Assembly: GCA_031550205.1 (NCBI GenBank)
Contig: JAVBOV010000032.1
Span: 1 to 21,684 of the forward strand
Length of the DNA: 21,684 nucleotides
Direction: 5' to 3'
Source of the DNA: JAVBOV01 sp031550205
Lineage (GTDB): Bacteria > Pseudomonadota > Alphaproteobacteria > RF32 > CAG-239
Part shown: positions 1-7,020 of the stretch, piece after piece
Layout: each line of letters starts with the position of its first letter
Numbering within the stretch: position 1 is the first letter of the stretch
Notes under the pieces: model-generated
Seen by the model: the letters and a program-made list of their open reading frames with translations, nothing else
Database searches by the model: none
Told to the model about the DNA's origin: nothing
Position numbers and translations under genes: made by a program

Positions 1-70
1 ATTTTAGCGTACACTTTAGTACATGAATTTTTGGCAACCCCGCATTTTCTACATTAGTTGACCGTAGAAA
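1..70 (-). repeat. 3'-UTR hairpin element, copy 1 (after rplY)
   Basis: Copy 1 of a five-copy element, lying directly after the rplY stop codon and probably cut by the window edge. Positions 1-32 hold the core with the two GTAC half-sites (9-12 and 19-22) flanked by T/A-rich arms. Positions 46-70 form a separate hairpin, TTTCTAC (46-52) pairing perfectly with GTAGAAA (64-70) around an 11-nt loop. Read on the minus strand the loop is GGTCAACTAAT, nearly the same as in the copies after pnp and nusA. Function is unknown. Confidence 0.8.
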
Positions 71-361
71 CTACTTTCTCAAGAAATCAACGTGCTCAGG
101 TTGGTCTGTCACCGGGTGAAATTGAACGTCCTGCGCCATAACCTTATATTTGGTGCCGTTTACGTCAATCTCAATATCGGCATCATAAAAGCCGACCATA
201 TCTAGAGCTTTTTTAAGCTCCACCGGGTGCAGTGAAATCATCACCGGTTCTTTTTTTCCACCGTAAATAACTGCAGGGATACGACCCTCACGACGACATG
301 CGCGTGCTGCCCCCTTACCTGCTTTTTCGCGAACAATTGCATTAAAAACTATATCAGCCAT
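71..361 (-). CDS. rplY: 50S ribosomal protein L25, single-domain form
   Basis: L25 binds 5S rRNA in the large ribosomal subunit. The 96-residue product has the family signatures GKGAARACRREGRIPAVIYG near the N terminus and HPVTDQPEHVDFLR at the C-terminal end of the 5S-binding beta-barrel. It stops one residue after HVDFLR, where the longer Ctc/TL5 type found in many alphaproteobacteria would continue into a second domain of about 100 residues. It therefore resembles the short enterobacterial form in length. The ATG start is preceded by AAGGA with 9 nt spacing, and an extended -10 promoter lies just upstream. The stop codon abuts repeat copy 1. Product assignment is firm; whether the short form is ancestral or a truncation is open. 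Confidence 0.95.
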   Translation of the reverse strand: MADIVFNAIVREKAGKGAARACRREGRIPAVIYGGKKEPVMISLHPVELKKALDMVGFYDADIEIDVNGTKYKVMAQDVQFHPVTDQPEHVDFLRK

Positions 362-381
362 AGCTGTAAATCCTTCAAAAA

Positions 382-390
382 ATTATAACA
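382..390 (-). promoter_or_regulatory. extended -10 promoter for rplY
   Basis: On the minus strand TGTTATAAT is a perfect TATAAT box with the TGn extension, about 20 nt upstream of the rplY ATG. No good -35 hexamer is visible at 16-18 nt, as is common for extended -10 promoters. The implied leader is very short. Confidence 0.5.
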
Positions 391-465
391 TTTGTTGCCA
401 AACCTCCAGGGGTGTTTGTACAACGCCCTACTTTTACAACCAAAAATCAAATATTTCAAGCACTT

Positions 466-506
466 TTTAAAAAGAAAACTGCCCGAATGATTTCTCATTC
501 AGACAG
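466..506 (-). terminator. intrinsic terminator after the small membrane gene
   Basis: Minus-strand arms CTGTCTGAATGA (495-506) and TCATTCGGGCAG (479-490) pair over 12 positions, three of them G-U, around a GAAA tetraloop. The stem is followed by TTTTCTTTTT. It sits 34 nt past the stop of the gene at 541-810 and supports that gene being real and on the minus strand. Confidence 0.75.
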
Positions 507-540
507 CCCTCCCATTAAAAAAACAAAAACATTATGTTAT

Positions 541-810
541 CTATCTTATTCTCCATTTAGCAGCCCAATAGCTGCAGAATGTAAGCGAAATAACAAAAAG
601 AACCCATATCATGTAGTTTATGATATGCTCCATAGGACACAATACTATGCCGCGTACAATCAACCATACTGCCTGCAAAGACACTATCGCCAAAAAAACT
701 TGTACTTTAGCCCTGGTATTTAAAACGAACTTGTGCAAAAGCCACAAGACAATCACCGCTTCTGATAAAAGCAATACAAGCGGCAATAATAAAAAGTTAG
801 GTGTTTCCAT
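541..810 (-). CDS. small three-helix membrane protein of unknown function
   Basis: I do not recognise this 89-residue protein. It has three hydrophobic segments, at about residues 6-27, 36-56 and 63-85, with a basic loop (residues LNTRAKVQ) after the first and a basic C terminus (AAKWRIR), as expected of an inner-membrane protein. The start METPNF has no Shine-Dalgarno sequence; the 30 nt upstream are almost pure A/T. An intrinsic terminator follows at once on the same strand. Its topology resembles the two small membrane proteins at 1630-2314, but I cannot show homology. The overlapping plus-strand reading is low-complexity and lacks start signals, so the minus strand is preferred. Confidence 0.6.
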   Translation of the reverse strand: METPNFLLLPLVLLLSEAVIVLWLLHKFVLNTRAKVQVFLAIVSLQAVWLIVRGIVLCPMEHIINYMIWVLFVISLTFCSYWAAKWRIR

Positions 811-929
811 TTATATAAAATTTATATTAATAATAAAGATAATTTTTTTATAAGAGAATCTCACTATAACACATCTTGTAGACAAAAACAACCCAAAAAA
901 TATTACATTTTTATAAAAATTTATATTGC

Positions 930-957
930 TTGTAAAATGTCTCAAATCAAATAAAAT
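930..957 (+). promoter_or_regulatory. sigma70-type promoter for tag
   Basis: A TTGTAA (-35, 930-935) and TAAAAT (-10, 952-957) pair with a 16-nt spacer lies just upstream of the tag ribosome binding site GGAG (964-967). Called by consensus match only. Confidence 0.45.
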
Positions 958-974
958 TAAATTGGAGAAAAAAT

Positions 975-1526
975 ATGAAACGTTGTTTTTGGTGCCAAGG
1001 CAATAAATTGTACGAAGATTACCACGACAAAGAATGGGGAAAACTCGTTGCCGATGATGAAAAATTATTTGAATTTTTAACTTTGGAAAGCGCCCAAGCC
1101 GGCCTTAGTTGGATAACCATCTTAAAAAGAAGAGAAGGCTACCGCAAAGCCTTTTGCAATTTTGACGTTGCCAAGGTTGCAAAAATGACTGAAAAAGACG
1201 TCGAACGCCTAATGCAAGATGACACAATCATCAAAAACCGCCTCAAAATTAAAGCCGCCATCAAAAACGCCAAACATTTTATGGAAGTGCAAAAAGAGTT
1301 CGGCAGCTTTTATAATTATCTGATTGGCTTTTTCCCAAACAAAAAGCCGATTACAAACTCCATAAAAAAGAAAGAAGACATCAAGCCCACCGACAAAATC
1401 TCCGATTCCATCTCCAAAGACATGAAAAAACGCGGCTTCACCTTCTTCGGCTCCACCATCTGCTACGCCCACTTGCAGGCCACCGGCTTCATCAACGACC
1501 ATTTTGATGATTGTAGTTTTAAATAG
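975..1526 (+). CDS. tag: DNA-3-methyladenine glycosylase I
   Basis: Excises 3-methyladenine from alkylated DNA as the first step of base-excision repair in the cytoplasm. The 183-residue product matches Tag along its whole length. The zinc-site ligands of the family are present (Cys4 and His17 at the N terminus, His176 and Cys180 at the C terminus), as are the catalytic Glu38 in LESAQAGLSW and the motif KKRGFTFFGSTICYAHLQA. GGAG lies 7 nt before the ATG and a plausible promoter lies upstream. It is a single-gene unit: both neighbours are on the other strand and a bidirectional terminator follows. Nothing in the sequence points to alkylation-specific control. Confidence 0.97.
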   Translation: MKRCFWCQGNKLYEDYHDKEWGKLVADDEKLFEFLTLESAQAGLSWITILKRREGYRKAFCNFDVAKVAKMTEKDVERLMQDDTIIKNRLKIKAAIKNAKHFMEVQKEFGSFYNYLIGFFPNKKPITNSIKKKEDIKPTDKISDSISKDMKKRGFTFFGSTICYAHLQATGFINDHFDDCSFK

Positions 1527-1534
1527 GTATAATT

Positions 1535-1586
1535 GTCATTATGAGCCTGACCGCCAAGTTTTGGCGATCAGGCGTGATAATCTCGG
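1535..1586. repeat. GTCATT...ATCTCGG palindromic repeat with a hairpin
   Basis: CCTGACCGCCAA and TTGGCGATCAGG form a 12-position stem with one mismatch, flanked by GTCATTATGAG on the left and GATAATCTCGG on the right. The termini resemble those of the repeat at 19434-19473 (GTCATCCTGAG ... GGATCTCGG), so this looks like one member of a scattered palindromic family. It lies between tag and the terminator. Confidence 0.65.
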
Positions 1587-1595
1587 CAATAAAAC

Positions 1596-1629
1596 AAAAA
1601 ACGCTTGAGCATCAACTCAAGCGTTTTTT
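1596..1629. terminator. bidirectional terminator between tag and the 1630 gene
   Basis: AAAAAACGCTTGAG (1596-1609) and CTCAAGCGTTTTTT (1616-1629) form a perfect 14-bp stem with a 6-nt loop. The A and T tracts serve as U tracts on either strand, ending both tag and the convergent minus-strand cassette. Confidence 0.92.
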
Positions 1630-1956
1630 CTAAAGCGCCATAATGCGCAAATCTCTAAGCTGTATTTTAAGATACATTACAACCATGCAGCATAATATTG
1701 CTGCGGCAGACATGCCAAGAGCCATAATAATCAGATTCGTGCACGCACACCAGAGCATACCTCCGCCCATAAAGACATTAAATATCCACATTCCGCCAAG
1801 CGCAGAATCATGCGGTATTTTTCGTAAAGTTTCCACCTTGCGAATTTTCAAATGCAGCACCAAATCAATCGCAAAGAAAATCAACAACTCCAAAAAACCG
1901 GCATTAATCAGCCAATAAGGGACTTCCGTCGCTGAATACTTAAAGATTATCTCCAT
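1630..1956 (-). CDS. small three-helix membrane protein, third gene of cassette
   Basis: Function not recognised. The 108-residue product has hydrophobic segments at about 14-36, 52-72 and 73-95, with a charged loop between the first and second. It appears to be a diverged paralogue of the protein encoded just upstream: both open with ME, have VP.W at the start of helix 1, a basic stretch after it, a helical hairpin, and end the last helix with similar residues (KIQLRDL here, FKSLHDL there). The ATG overlaps the 3' end of the upstream gene by 17 nt, suggesting translational coupling. The stop codon touches the terminator at 1596-1629. Confidence 0.7.
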   Translation of the reverse strand: MEIIFKYSATEVPYWLINAGFLELLIFFAIDLVLHLKIRKVETLRKIPHDSALGGMWIFNVFMGGGMLWCACTNLIIMALGMSAAAILCCMVVMYLKIQLRDLRIMAL

Positions 1957-2314
1957 AATGATTATTGTTTAATTCACATTCCAAATCATGCAAGCTCTTA
2001 AAATCAAAACAAAGCGTGGTTATCGCCATAATCAGCGCATATAAAAACGCAATTATCGCCACCGTCAATTCAACCCAACACACAATAAACGCTGTCAAAT
2101 AAGCAATAATAAGCATTGCGTCCCAAGCCGTAATTTTCTGAGTGCTTATTGTAATTTTTTTCCAGCCTCGCTTTAAAACAATTTTCTTGGTAATCGCCAG
2201 TTTTTTCAAGCTGATAAAACCTGAAATCGAAAAATAAACCACAATAAACAGAACCATCGCAGCTAAAAACCACACCGGCACAGAAGCACCTTTAATCGTC
2301 AAAACACTTTCCAT
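1940..2314 (-). CDS. small membrane protein, second gene of cassette
   Basis: Function not recognised. The 124-residue protein has a hydrophobic helix at about 14-36, a strongly basic loop (ITKKIVLKRGWKK), and two more hydrophobic helices at about 64-103, then a polar tail containing FKSLHDLECELNNN. The layout matches the overlapping downstream gene, so the two are probably tandem paralogues. No Shine-Dalgarno is seen; the ATG follows an A/T-only stretch ending AAAAATT. It lies 23 nt after the stop of the 155-residue gene upstream, so the three genes probably form one transcript. Confidence 0.7.
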   Translation of the reverse strand: MESVLTIKGASVPVWFLAAMVLFIVVYFSISGFISLKKLAITKKIVLKRGWKKITISTQKITAWDAMLIIAYLTAFIVCWVELTVAIIAFLYALIMAITTLCFDFKSLHDLECELNNNHYGDNL

Positions 2315-2337
2315 AATTTTTATTTTTTTAAATTTGT

Positions 2338-2805
2338 TTATTCATACTGCGTGAGCAAAGGCTTTGCCTCAACAATTCTGCTAAAGTCTTTAGCCGGCTC
2401 AACCGTCGCTCTTCTGGTAATAACAACATCTCCTTTTGTAGAATCGTCTTTGCAGAGAGCCATCATTTCCACAAAAAAGTGCATACTGTCTCCGTTTATC
2501 TTTCCTGTTTCAGAAGAATCATCAAGATCATGAATCCATTTTGAAAACTCTATAAAAGGCATAACCATGCCAAAGATTCCTGCTTCCACCTTTTGCAATT
2601 CGGTTTTAAATTCTTTACCATCCATAACAATTATTTCAATCTCAGAAATTGCATAATAGTCACAGTCAGTATCTTCTTCTGCCAGTTTTCGACCTTCTTC
2701 AATGCTTGCAATTTGGCTCAAAGGAGCGCTCTCGTAAGTTTGCATCTCAAAAGGAATCTTCACCAAATGTTTTCTTAAATAATAATATTTTTTTCTTTCC
2801 ATCAT
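2338..2805 (-). CDS. 155-residue soluble protein of unknown function, first gene of cassette
   Basis: Not recognised. The product is acidic and appears soluble, without signal peptide or membrane helix. It opens with a basic, tyrosine-rich stretch (ERKKYYYLRKHL), then has a polar middle (SIEEGRKLAEEDTDCDYYAI) that looks alpha/beta, and ends AKPLLTQYE. Two in-frame ATGs begin the gene and neither has a Shine-Dalgarno sequence. It leads a compact minus-strand cassette with two small membrane proteins; such an arrangement would suit a cytosolic protein working with membrane partners, but that is only a guess from context. Confidence 0.65.
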   Translation of the reverse strand: MMERKKYYYLRKHLVKIPFEMQTYESAPLSQIASIEEGRKLAEEDTDCDYYAISEIEIIVMDGKEFKTELQKVEAGIFGMVMPFIEFSKWIHDLDDSSETGKINGDSMHFFVEMMALCKDDSTKGDVVITRRATVEPAKDFSRIVEAKPLLTQYE

Positions 2806-2865
2806 AATAAGTTTTAATAATTTTTAATCACCCCAACCATATTACATCTTTAGACAAAATGCAAC

Positions 2866-2897
2866 AAAAAAACCCGCCTTTTGCAAGACGGGCTTTT
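2866..2897 (-). terminator. intrinsic terminator downstream of pnp
   Basis: On the minus strand CCCGTC pairs with GGCGGG (one G-U) around an 8-nt loop and is followed by seven T residues. It lies about 130 nt past the pnp stop and beyond repeat copy 2, and would end the large operon before the 2338-2805 cassette begins. Confidence 0.8.
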
Positions 2898-2946
2898 ACA
2901 AAATATAATGAAAAATAATTTATATGAGTCAAATAATAAGATTTAA

Positions 2947-3029
2947 GAGGTAAGAAAAATTTTAGTGTACACTGTTAGTACATGAATTTTTCTTATCCTC
3001 GCAAAATCTGTATTAGTTGACCATAGAAA
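2947..3029 (-). repeat. 3'-UTR hairpin element, copy 2 (after pnp)
   Basis: The longest clean copy. Outer arms GAGGTAAGAAAAATT (2947 on) and AATTTTTCTTATCCTC (to 3000) pair with a single bulged base, enclosing GTGTAC and GTACAT half-sites. Minus-strand positions 3000-3029 carry the second conserved segment (TATGGTCAACTAATACAG) that starts just after the pnp stop codon. This segment is shared with copies 1 and 4. Confidence 0.85.
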
Positions 3030-5150
3030 TTATTTTTCCAAGTCTTCGCCGGTTTCCTGATTAACCCTCTTGGCAGAAAGTTTAATTTTGCCGCGGTTGT
3101 CAAAGCCAAGACATTTAACCCACATTGTATCTCCTTCTTTATAGAAATCAGATACAGAAGCGATTCTCTCGTTCTTAACTTCAGAAATATGAACCAAACC
3201 TTCGGTTGTGCCCAAAAAGCGAACAAACGCGCCAAAGTCCATAATCTTGGTAATCACGCCTTTGTAGATAACGCCTTCTTCAGGCTCAGCCACAATGCTC
3301 ATAATCCATTCCAAGCAGGCATCGCCTTCTTCTTTTTTCATAGAGGCAATTTTGATAACGCCGTCATCGGTAATATCCACTTTGCACTTGGTCTTTTCAA
3401 CAATCTCGCGGATAACCTTGCCGCCGGTGCCAATCACTTCGCGGATTTTATCAACCGGAATCTTAATCGCCATAATACGCGGTGCGCGGTCAGAAACATG
3501 CGCACGCGGAGTTGCAATCGCCTTGGCCATTTCACCCAGAATATGAATGCGGCCCTCATGAGCCTGAGCCAAAGCTTTTTCCATAATCTCTTTGGTAATA
3601 GACGTAATCTTAATATCCATCTGCAAAGCGGTAATGCCTTCCTTGGTACCTGCCACCTTGAAGTCCATATCGCCAAGGTGATCTTCATCGCCCAAAATAT
3701 CGGTCAACACTGCACAACGGCCGTCGTCTTCCTTAATCAAACCCATGGCAATGCCGGCCACCGGTTTTTGCAACGGAACACCGGAAGCCATCAAAGACAT
3801 TGTGGTGCCGCAAACCGTTGCCATTGAAGAAGAACCGTTCGATTCCATAATCTCTGAAACCACGCGGATTGTGTATGGGAATGTATCCTTATCCTTCGGC
3901 AGCATTGGGTGAATAGCGCGCCAAGCCAGCTTTCCGTGACCAATTTCGCGGCGGCCCGGAGAGCCGATTCTGCCGCACTCACCAACTGAGAACGGCGGAA
4001 AGTTATAATTCAGCATAAAGTCTTCTTTATAAGTTTCTTGCAAACCGTCAATCATCTGCATATCTTCGCCGGTACCCAAAGTGGTAACCACCAAAGCTTG
4101 CGTCTCACCGCGCGTAAACAAAGCAGAACCGTGTGCGCAAGGCAAAACGTCAACTTCACACTCAATCGGGCGCACGGTTTTCAAATCGCGGCCGTCAATG
4201 CGGCGTGAAGTGTTTAGCACTTTCTCACGCAAAATTTTGGCTTGCAATTTTTCCAAAGCATCAACAATATAACGAACTTCCATCTCGTTCTCGGCATCAA
4301 TGCTTGCTTTTGCTTCTTCAGTTGCGGCGCCAAGCAAAGCCACTCTCTTAACCTTGTCGGTTTCATTAAAAGCAGTCTCAAATTTAGCAGAATAAGCCTT
4401 GGAAATTTTCTCATAAAGGTCGTTAAATTCCTTTGGAAACTCAGGCGCAGCCCAGGCTTCTTTGCCGGCATCTTTCTTCAACTCGTCAATCATCTTAATC
4501 ACCGGTTGGAAAGATTCAAAACCGAACATAACCGCGCCCAGCATAACTTCTTCAGAAAGCTCGTGTGCCTCGGATTCCACCATCAAAACACCTTCTTTAG
4601 TTCCGGCCACTGCCAGCTCCAGCAAAGATTCTTTTTGCTCATCCATAAGCGGATTCAAAATATATTTGCCGTCTTTATAACCAATCTTTGCGGCAGCAAT
4701 CGGCCCCAAAAAAGGCACGCCTGAAATTGCCAAAGCAGCAGATGCCGCAATCATCGCAACCACGTCGGAATCGCTTTTTTGGTCATGACTCAAAGTGGTG
4801 CAGATAACTTGCACTTCGTTTTTGAAAGCATCCGGAAACAACGGACGAATAGGTCTGTCAATCAGGCGTGAAATCAAAACTTCGCGCTCGGAAGGCTGAC
4901 CCTCTCTTTTCTTAAAACCGCCGGGAATTTTGCCGGTGGCATAATATTTTTCCATATAATTAACGGTCAGCGGGAAAAAGTCCTGCCCCGGTTTGGCTTC
5001 TCTGGCAGCGCAAGCGGTTGCATGCACAACTGTCTCGCCATAAGTGGCAATAACCGAACCGTTAGCCTGACGGGCAACCTTACCTGTTTCCAAAACGAGC
5101 TTGCGTCCGCCCCATTCCATTTCTTTTTTAAATTGTTTAAATTCAATCAT
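3030..5150 (-). CDS. pnp: polyribonucleotide nucleotidyltransferase (PNPase)
   Basis: Phosphorolytic 3'-5' exoribonuclease, usually a trimer and often a degradosome partner. The 706 residues are of normal length and contain an RNase PH domain at about 12-142, an alpha-helical linker domain at 145-225, a second RNase PH domain at about 320-545, a KH domain with the GxxG loop IGTGGK near 572-577, and an S1 domain at about 620-692. The catalytic stretch ILGDEDHLGDMDFK supplies Asp490, Asp496 and Lys498, equivalent to E. coli Asp486, Asp492 and Lys494. The C terminus is short (ETGEDLEK) with no acidic tail. The start is ATG after a weak purine-rich AGAAAGA. It follows rpsO after a 213-nt hairpin-containing leader, the kind of place where pnp autoregulation occurs in E. 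coli. Confidence 0.98.
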   Translation of the reverse strand: MIEFKQFKKEMEWGGRKLVLETGKVARQANGSVIATYGETVVHATACAAREAKPGQDFFPLTVNYMEKYYATGKIPGGFKKREGQPSEREVLISRLIDRPIRPLFPDAFKNEVQVICTTLSHDQKSDSDVVAMIAASAALAISGVPFLGPIAAAKIGYKDGKYILNPLMDEQKESLLELAVAGTKEGVLMVESEAHELSEEVMLGAVMFGFESFQPVIKMIDELKKDAGKEAWAAPEFPKEFNDLYEKISKAYSAKFETAFNETDKVKRVALLGAATEEAKASIDAENEMEVRYIVDALEKLQAKILREKVLNTSRRIDGRDLKTVRPIECEVDVLPCAHGSALFTRGETQALVVTTLGTGEDMQMIDGLQETYKEDFMLNYNFPPFSVGECGRIGSPGRREIGHGKLAWRAIHPMLPKDKDTFPYTIRVVSEIMESNGSSSMATVCGTTMSLMASGVPLQKPVAGIAMGLIKEDDGRCAVLTDILGDEDHLGDMDFKVAGTKEGITALQMDIKITSITKEIMEKALAQAHEGRIHILGEMAKAIATPRAHVSDRAPRIMAIKIPVDKIREVIGTGGKVIREIVEKTKCKVDITDDGVIKIASMKKEEGDACLEWIMSIVAEPEEGVIYKGVITKIMDFGAFVRFLGTTEGLVHISEVKNERIASVSDFYKEGDTMWVKCLGFDNRGKIKLSAKRVNQETGEDLEK

Positions 5151-5191
5151 AATTTTTCTTTCTTAAAATTCACCGCCCTTGCTGCGCTGAA

Positions 5192-5224
5192 TTTATTTCA
5201 AAACCTAAAAGGTTCTCAAATAAA
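5192..5224 (-). promoter_or_regulatory. stem-loop in the pnp leader
   Basis: TTTATTT (5192-5198) pairs with AAATAAA (5218-5224), and inside it AACC pairs with GGTT, separated by a symmetrical 3x3 internal loop. It lies about 40-75 nt upstream of the pnp ATG. Together with the larger hairpin at 5271-5352 it gives the rpsO-pnp gap two stacked hairpins. In E. coli this gap is where RNase III and PNPase control pnp mRNA; a similar role here is inference. Confidence 0.45.
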
Positions 5225-5270
5225 CCCAGACAACTTCCAAGCGGCTTTTGTTAATATCTCTGCTTGCGAT

Positions 5271-5352
5271 AAAGGGGCTTGCTGTGCAGCTAAAATTTTT
5301 CACGGTGTACAATTAGTACATAGAAAAATTTTAGCAAGCATGAAACCCCTTT
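5271..5352 (-). repeat. 3'-UTR hairpin element, copy 3 (rpsO-pnp gap), long version
   Basis: AAAGGGG (5271-5277) pairs with CCCCTTT (5346-5352) and GCTAAAATTTTT (5289-5300) pairs perfectly with AAAAATTTTAGC (5324-5335). The apex has the GTGTAC and GTACAT half-sites around a short AATTA loop. The core is the same as in the other copies but the outer stem has a different sequence that still pairs. The gap starts 11 nt after the rpsO stop. Confidence 0.85.
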
Positions 5353-5363
5353 TGCGCAATCCG

Positions 5364-5633
5364 TTATTTTCTCAGGTCTAGTTTTTTGATAATCTCATTA
5401 TATCTGGCCTCATCTTTAGACTTCAAATAGTCCAAAAGGTGACGGCGCTTTCCAACCATCTTCATCAAACCTAAACGAGAATGTTTGTCTTTGTTGTGAA
5501 CATTAAAATGTTCAATCAGATTGTTAATTCTGGTAGTCCAGATAGCAATCTGCACTTCCGGAGAACCTGTATCATTAGGGTTCAAGCCAAAAGATTTAAT
5601 AAGCTCTTGCTTTTTGTTTTTTTCAATCGACAT
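5364..5633 (-). CDS. rpsO: 30S ribosomal protein S15
   Basis: S15 binds 16S rRNA early in 30S assembly. The 89-residue product starting MSIEKNKKQ has the family length and signatures (GSPEVQIAIWTTRINNL, KDKHSRLGLMKMVGKRRHLL, YLKSKDEARYNEIIKKLDLRK). A longer reading that begins 5 codons upstream (MKEKK) is rejected because AAGGA lies 7 nt before the inner ATG and would fall inside the longer version. It starts 18 nt after the truB stop. Downstream is the long repeat hairpin and then pnp, the standard rpsO-pnp pair. Confidence 0.97.
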   Translation of the reverse strand: MSIEKNKKQELIKSFGLNPNDTGSPEVQIAIWTTRINNLIEHFNVHNKDKHSRLGLMKMVGKRRHLLDYLKSKDEARYNEIIKKLDLRK

Positions 5634-5651
5634 CTTCTTTTCCTTCATAAT

Positions 5652-6554
5652 CTAGCTGTTAAACACTCTTATCGGGGCAATTTTATCATCTCTCACCTCG
5701 ACAATTGCCGCCACATCTTCTTCAAAAACTGCAATCGCTTTTCCTTTTTTGGCCTTATAAGCCTTCAAAGACAGCGCCTGCCCTTTTTTGAGTTTGGCAG
5801 CGTCATTCTTGCTAACGGCAATGACCGCGATGTCGCGCAGACATGCTCGAATAGGCAGCAAGAAATCCTTAGAACCCTCTTCATACACCATATTTTCCAT
5901 AGTTTCAAGCCCTATTGCATGCTCAATATCAAAAATCCCGCATTTAGTGCGCCTGAGCTCGGTCAAATATCCTTTGGTTTCAAGCTTTTGGGCAATATCT
6001 TTGCCTAGTGTTCTGATATATGTTCCCTTAGAACAGCAGACTCTAAGTCGAGACTGCCGATTCGGCAGCATCTCCAAGAGCTCCAAATCAAAAATCTCCA
6101 CCACTCTCGGCGGAATTTTCACATCCTCTCCCTTACGGGCCAAATCATAGGCTCTCTGCCCGTTAATCTTAATTGCCGAATATGCCGGCGGAGTCTGCTC
6201 AATCTTGCCCATAAACAACGGCAGAGTTTTTAATATTTCCACCTCGGTCGGAAATTTATCGGAAGTTGCCACAACTTCTCCCTCCGTGTCCAGAGTATCG
6301 GTTTCTTTGCCCCACTGAATAATAAACTCATATTCCTTTTTGCCCTCAACCACATATGGCAAAAGCTTGGTTGCTTCTCCAAACGCAACCGGCAGCAGAC
6401 CGGTTGCAAATGGGTCCAGCGTCCCGGCGTGTCCGTTTTTCTGAGCCTTAAACATGCGCCGCGTAATGCTGACCACATCCGTAGAAGTGATGTTTCTGGG
6501 CTTGTCAACCAGCACCCAGCCGTTCACAGATTCTCCTTTTTTCACTCTTGGCAT
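5652..6554 (-). CDS. truB: tRNA pseudouridine-55 synthase
   Basis: Converts U55 of the tRNA T-loop to pseudouridine. The 300 residues hold the catalytic motif GHAGTLDPFATG with the nucleophile Asp47, the substrate-binding KEYEFIIQWGKETDT and TPPAYSAIKINGQRAYDLAR motifs, the CSKGTYIRTLGKDI motif, and a PUA-like C-terminal segment at about 245-300. The ATG has a strong AAGGAG with 9 nt spacing. The usual partner rbfA is not directly upstream: an orphan gene and a terminator intervene, so truB-rpsO-pnp may need their own promoter. I could not pick a convincing one in the 50 nt available. Confidence 0.97.
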   Translation of the reverse strand: MPRVKKGESVNGWVLVDKPRNITSTDVVSITRRMFKAQKNGHAGTLDPFATGLLPVAFGEATKLLPYVVEGKKEYEFIIQWGKETDTLDTEGEVVATSDKFPTEVEILKTLPLFMGKIEQTPPAYSAIKINGQRAYDLARKGEDVKIPPRVVEIFDLELLEMLPNRQSRLRVCCSKGTYIRTLGKDIAQKLETKGYLTELRRTKCGIFDIEHAIGLETMENMVYEEGSKDFLLPIRACLRDIAVIAVSKNDAAKLKKGQALSLKAYKAKKGKAIAVFEEDVAAIVEVRDDKIAPIRVFNS

Positions 6555-6605
6555 GGCTTTTTCTCCTTAAATGAAAGCATATCTTAAAATTTCGCCGCAA
6601 ACAAC

Positions 6606-6636
6606 AAAAAACCGCCCTTTACCAAGAGCGGTTTTT
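6606..6636. terminator. terminator between the orphan gene and truB
   Basis: AAAAACCGC pairs with GCGGTTTTT around a 12-nt loop. On the minus strand it follows the stop codon of the 6641-6976 gene by 4 nt and precedes the truB start by about 50 nt. The T tract reads as a terminator on both strands. Its position inside a normally continuous operon is unusual. Confidence 0.75.
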
Positions 6637-6640
6637 CGTT

Positions 6641-6976
6641 TCACTTCAAATAAAAGCCTTGTTCTGAATAATAAAACACGGCAAGCCCTCCGTTTTCAAG
6701 AGTGCATTCCAGTCCTATTGCCGTATCGCTGTTCAGCTTGCCTTTTTTGCTGCTGAAAACGTCAAAATGAACTTTGTTCTGCTTGCGGCAAAGCACCAGC
6801 ATGTCTTCTTTGTCATCCGCATGCTTTCCAAGCATATAATCAGCATAAAACTCGCATTTTGTTTTATTATCTTCAACATGAGTGACCTTGCAATAATCTC
6901 GCGCCACCTGTTTAACAAAAATGCCGGGTATAATTTCTTCTCCCCAAAAATAACTTCTGTCGATTTCTGCTCTCAT
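6641..6976 (-). CDS. orphan 111-residue protein inserted between rbfA and truB
   Basis: Not recognised. The product looks soluble, with many aromatic and charged residues and four cysteines (in DYCKVTH, NKTKCEF, LVLCRKQ, GLECTLE), and predicted mostly beta structure from alternating patterns such as KVHFDVFSS and GLAVFYYSEQGFYLK. There is no signal peptide or membrane helix. The ATG has no Shine-Dalgarno; it follows an A/T-rich run ending AAAAAATT, like the orphan genes elsewhere in the window and unlike rbfA and truB. Lying between rbfA (44 nt upstream) and a terminator, it looks like an insertion in the operon. No function can be assigned. Confidence 0.65.
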   Translation of the reverse strand: MRAEIDRSYFWGEEIIPGIFVKQVARDYCKVTHVEDNKTKCEFYADYMLGKHADDKEDMLVLCRKQNKVHFDVFSSKKGKLNSDTAIGLECTLENGGLAVFYYSEQGFYLK

Positions 6977-7020
6977 AATTTTTTAAGTTTTAATAGTTAA
7001 TATACTAATTGAGTTAAATT

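Noticed and set aside
412..723. Plus-strand open frame opposite the small membrane gene
   Set aside because: It has no ribosome binding site and its composition fits the antisense of a hydrophobic gene. The terminator and topology support the minus-strand gene.
3189..3827. 212-codon plus-strand open frame inside pnp
   Set aside because: It lies wholly antisense to a certain gene, is rich in His/Asn/Phe as expected from a reversed frame, and has no family signature.
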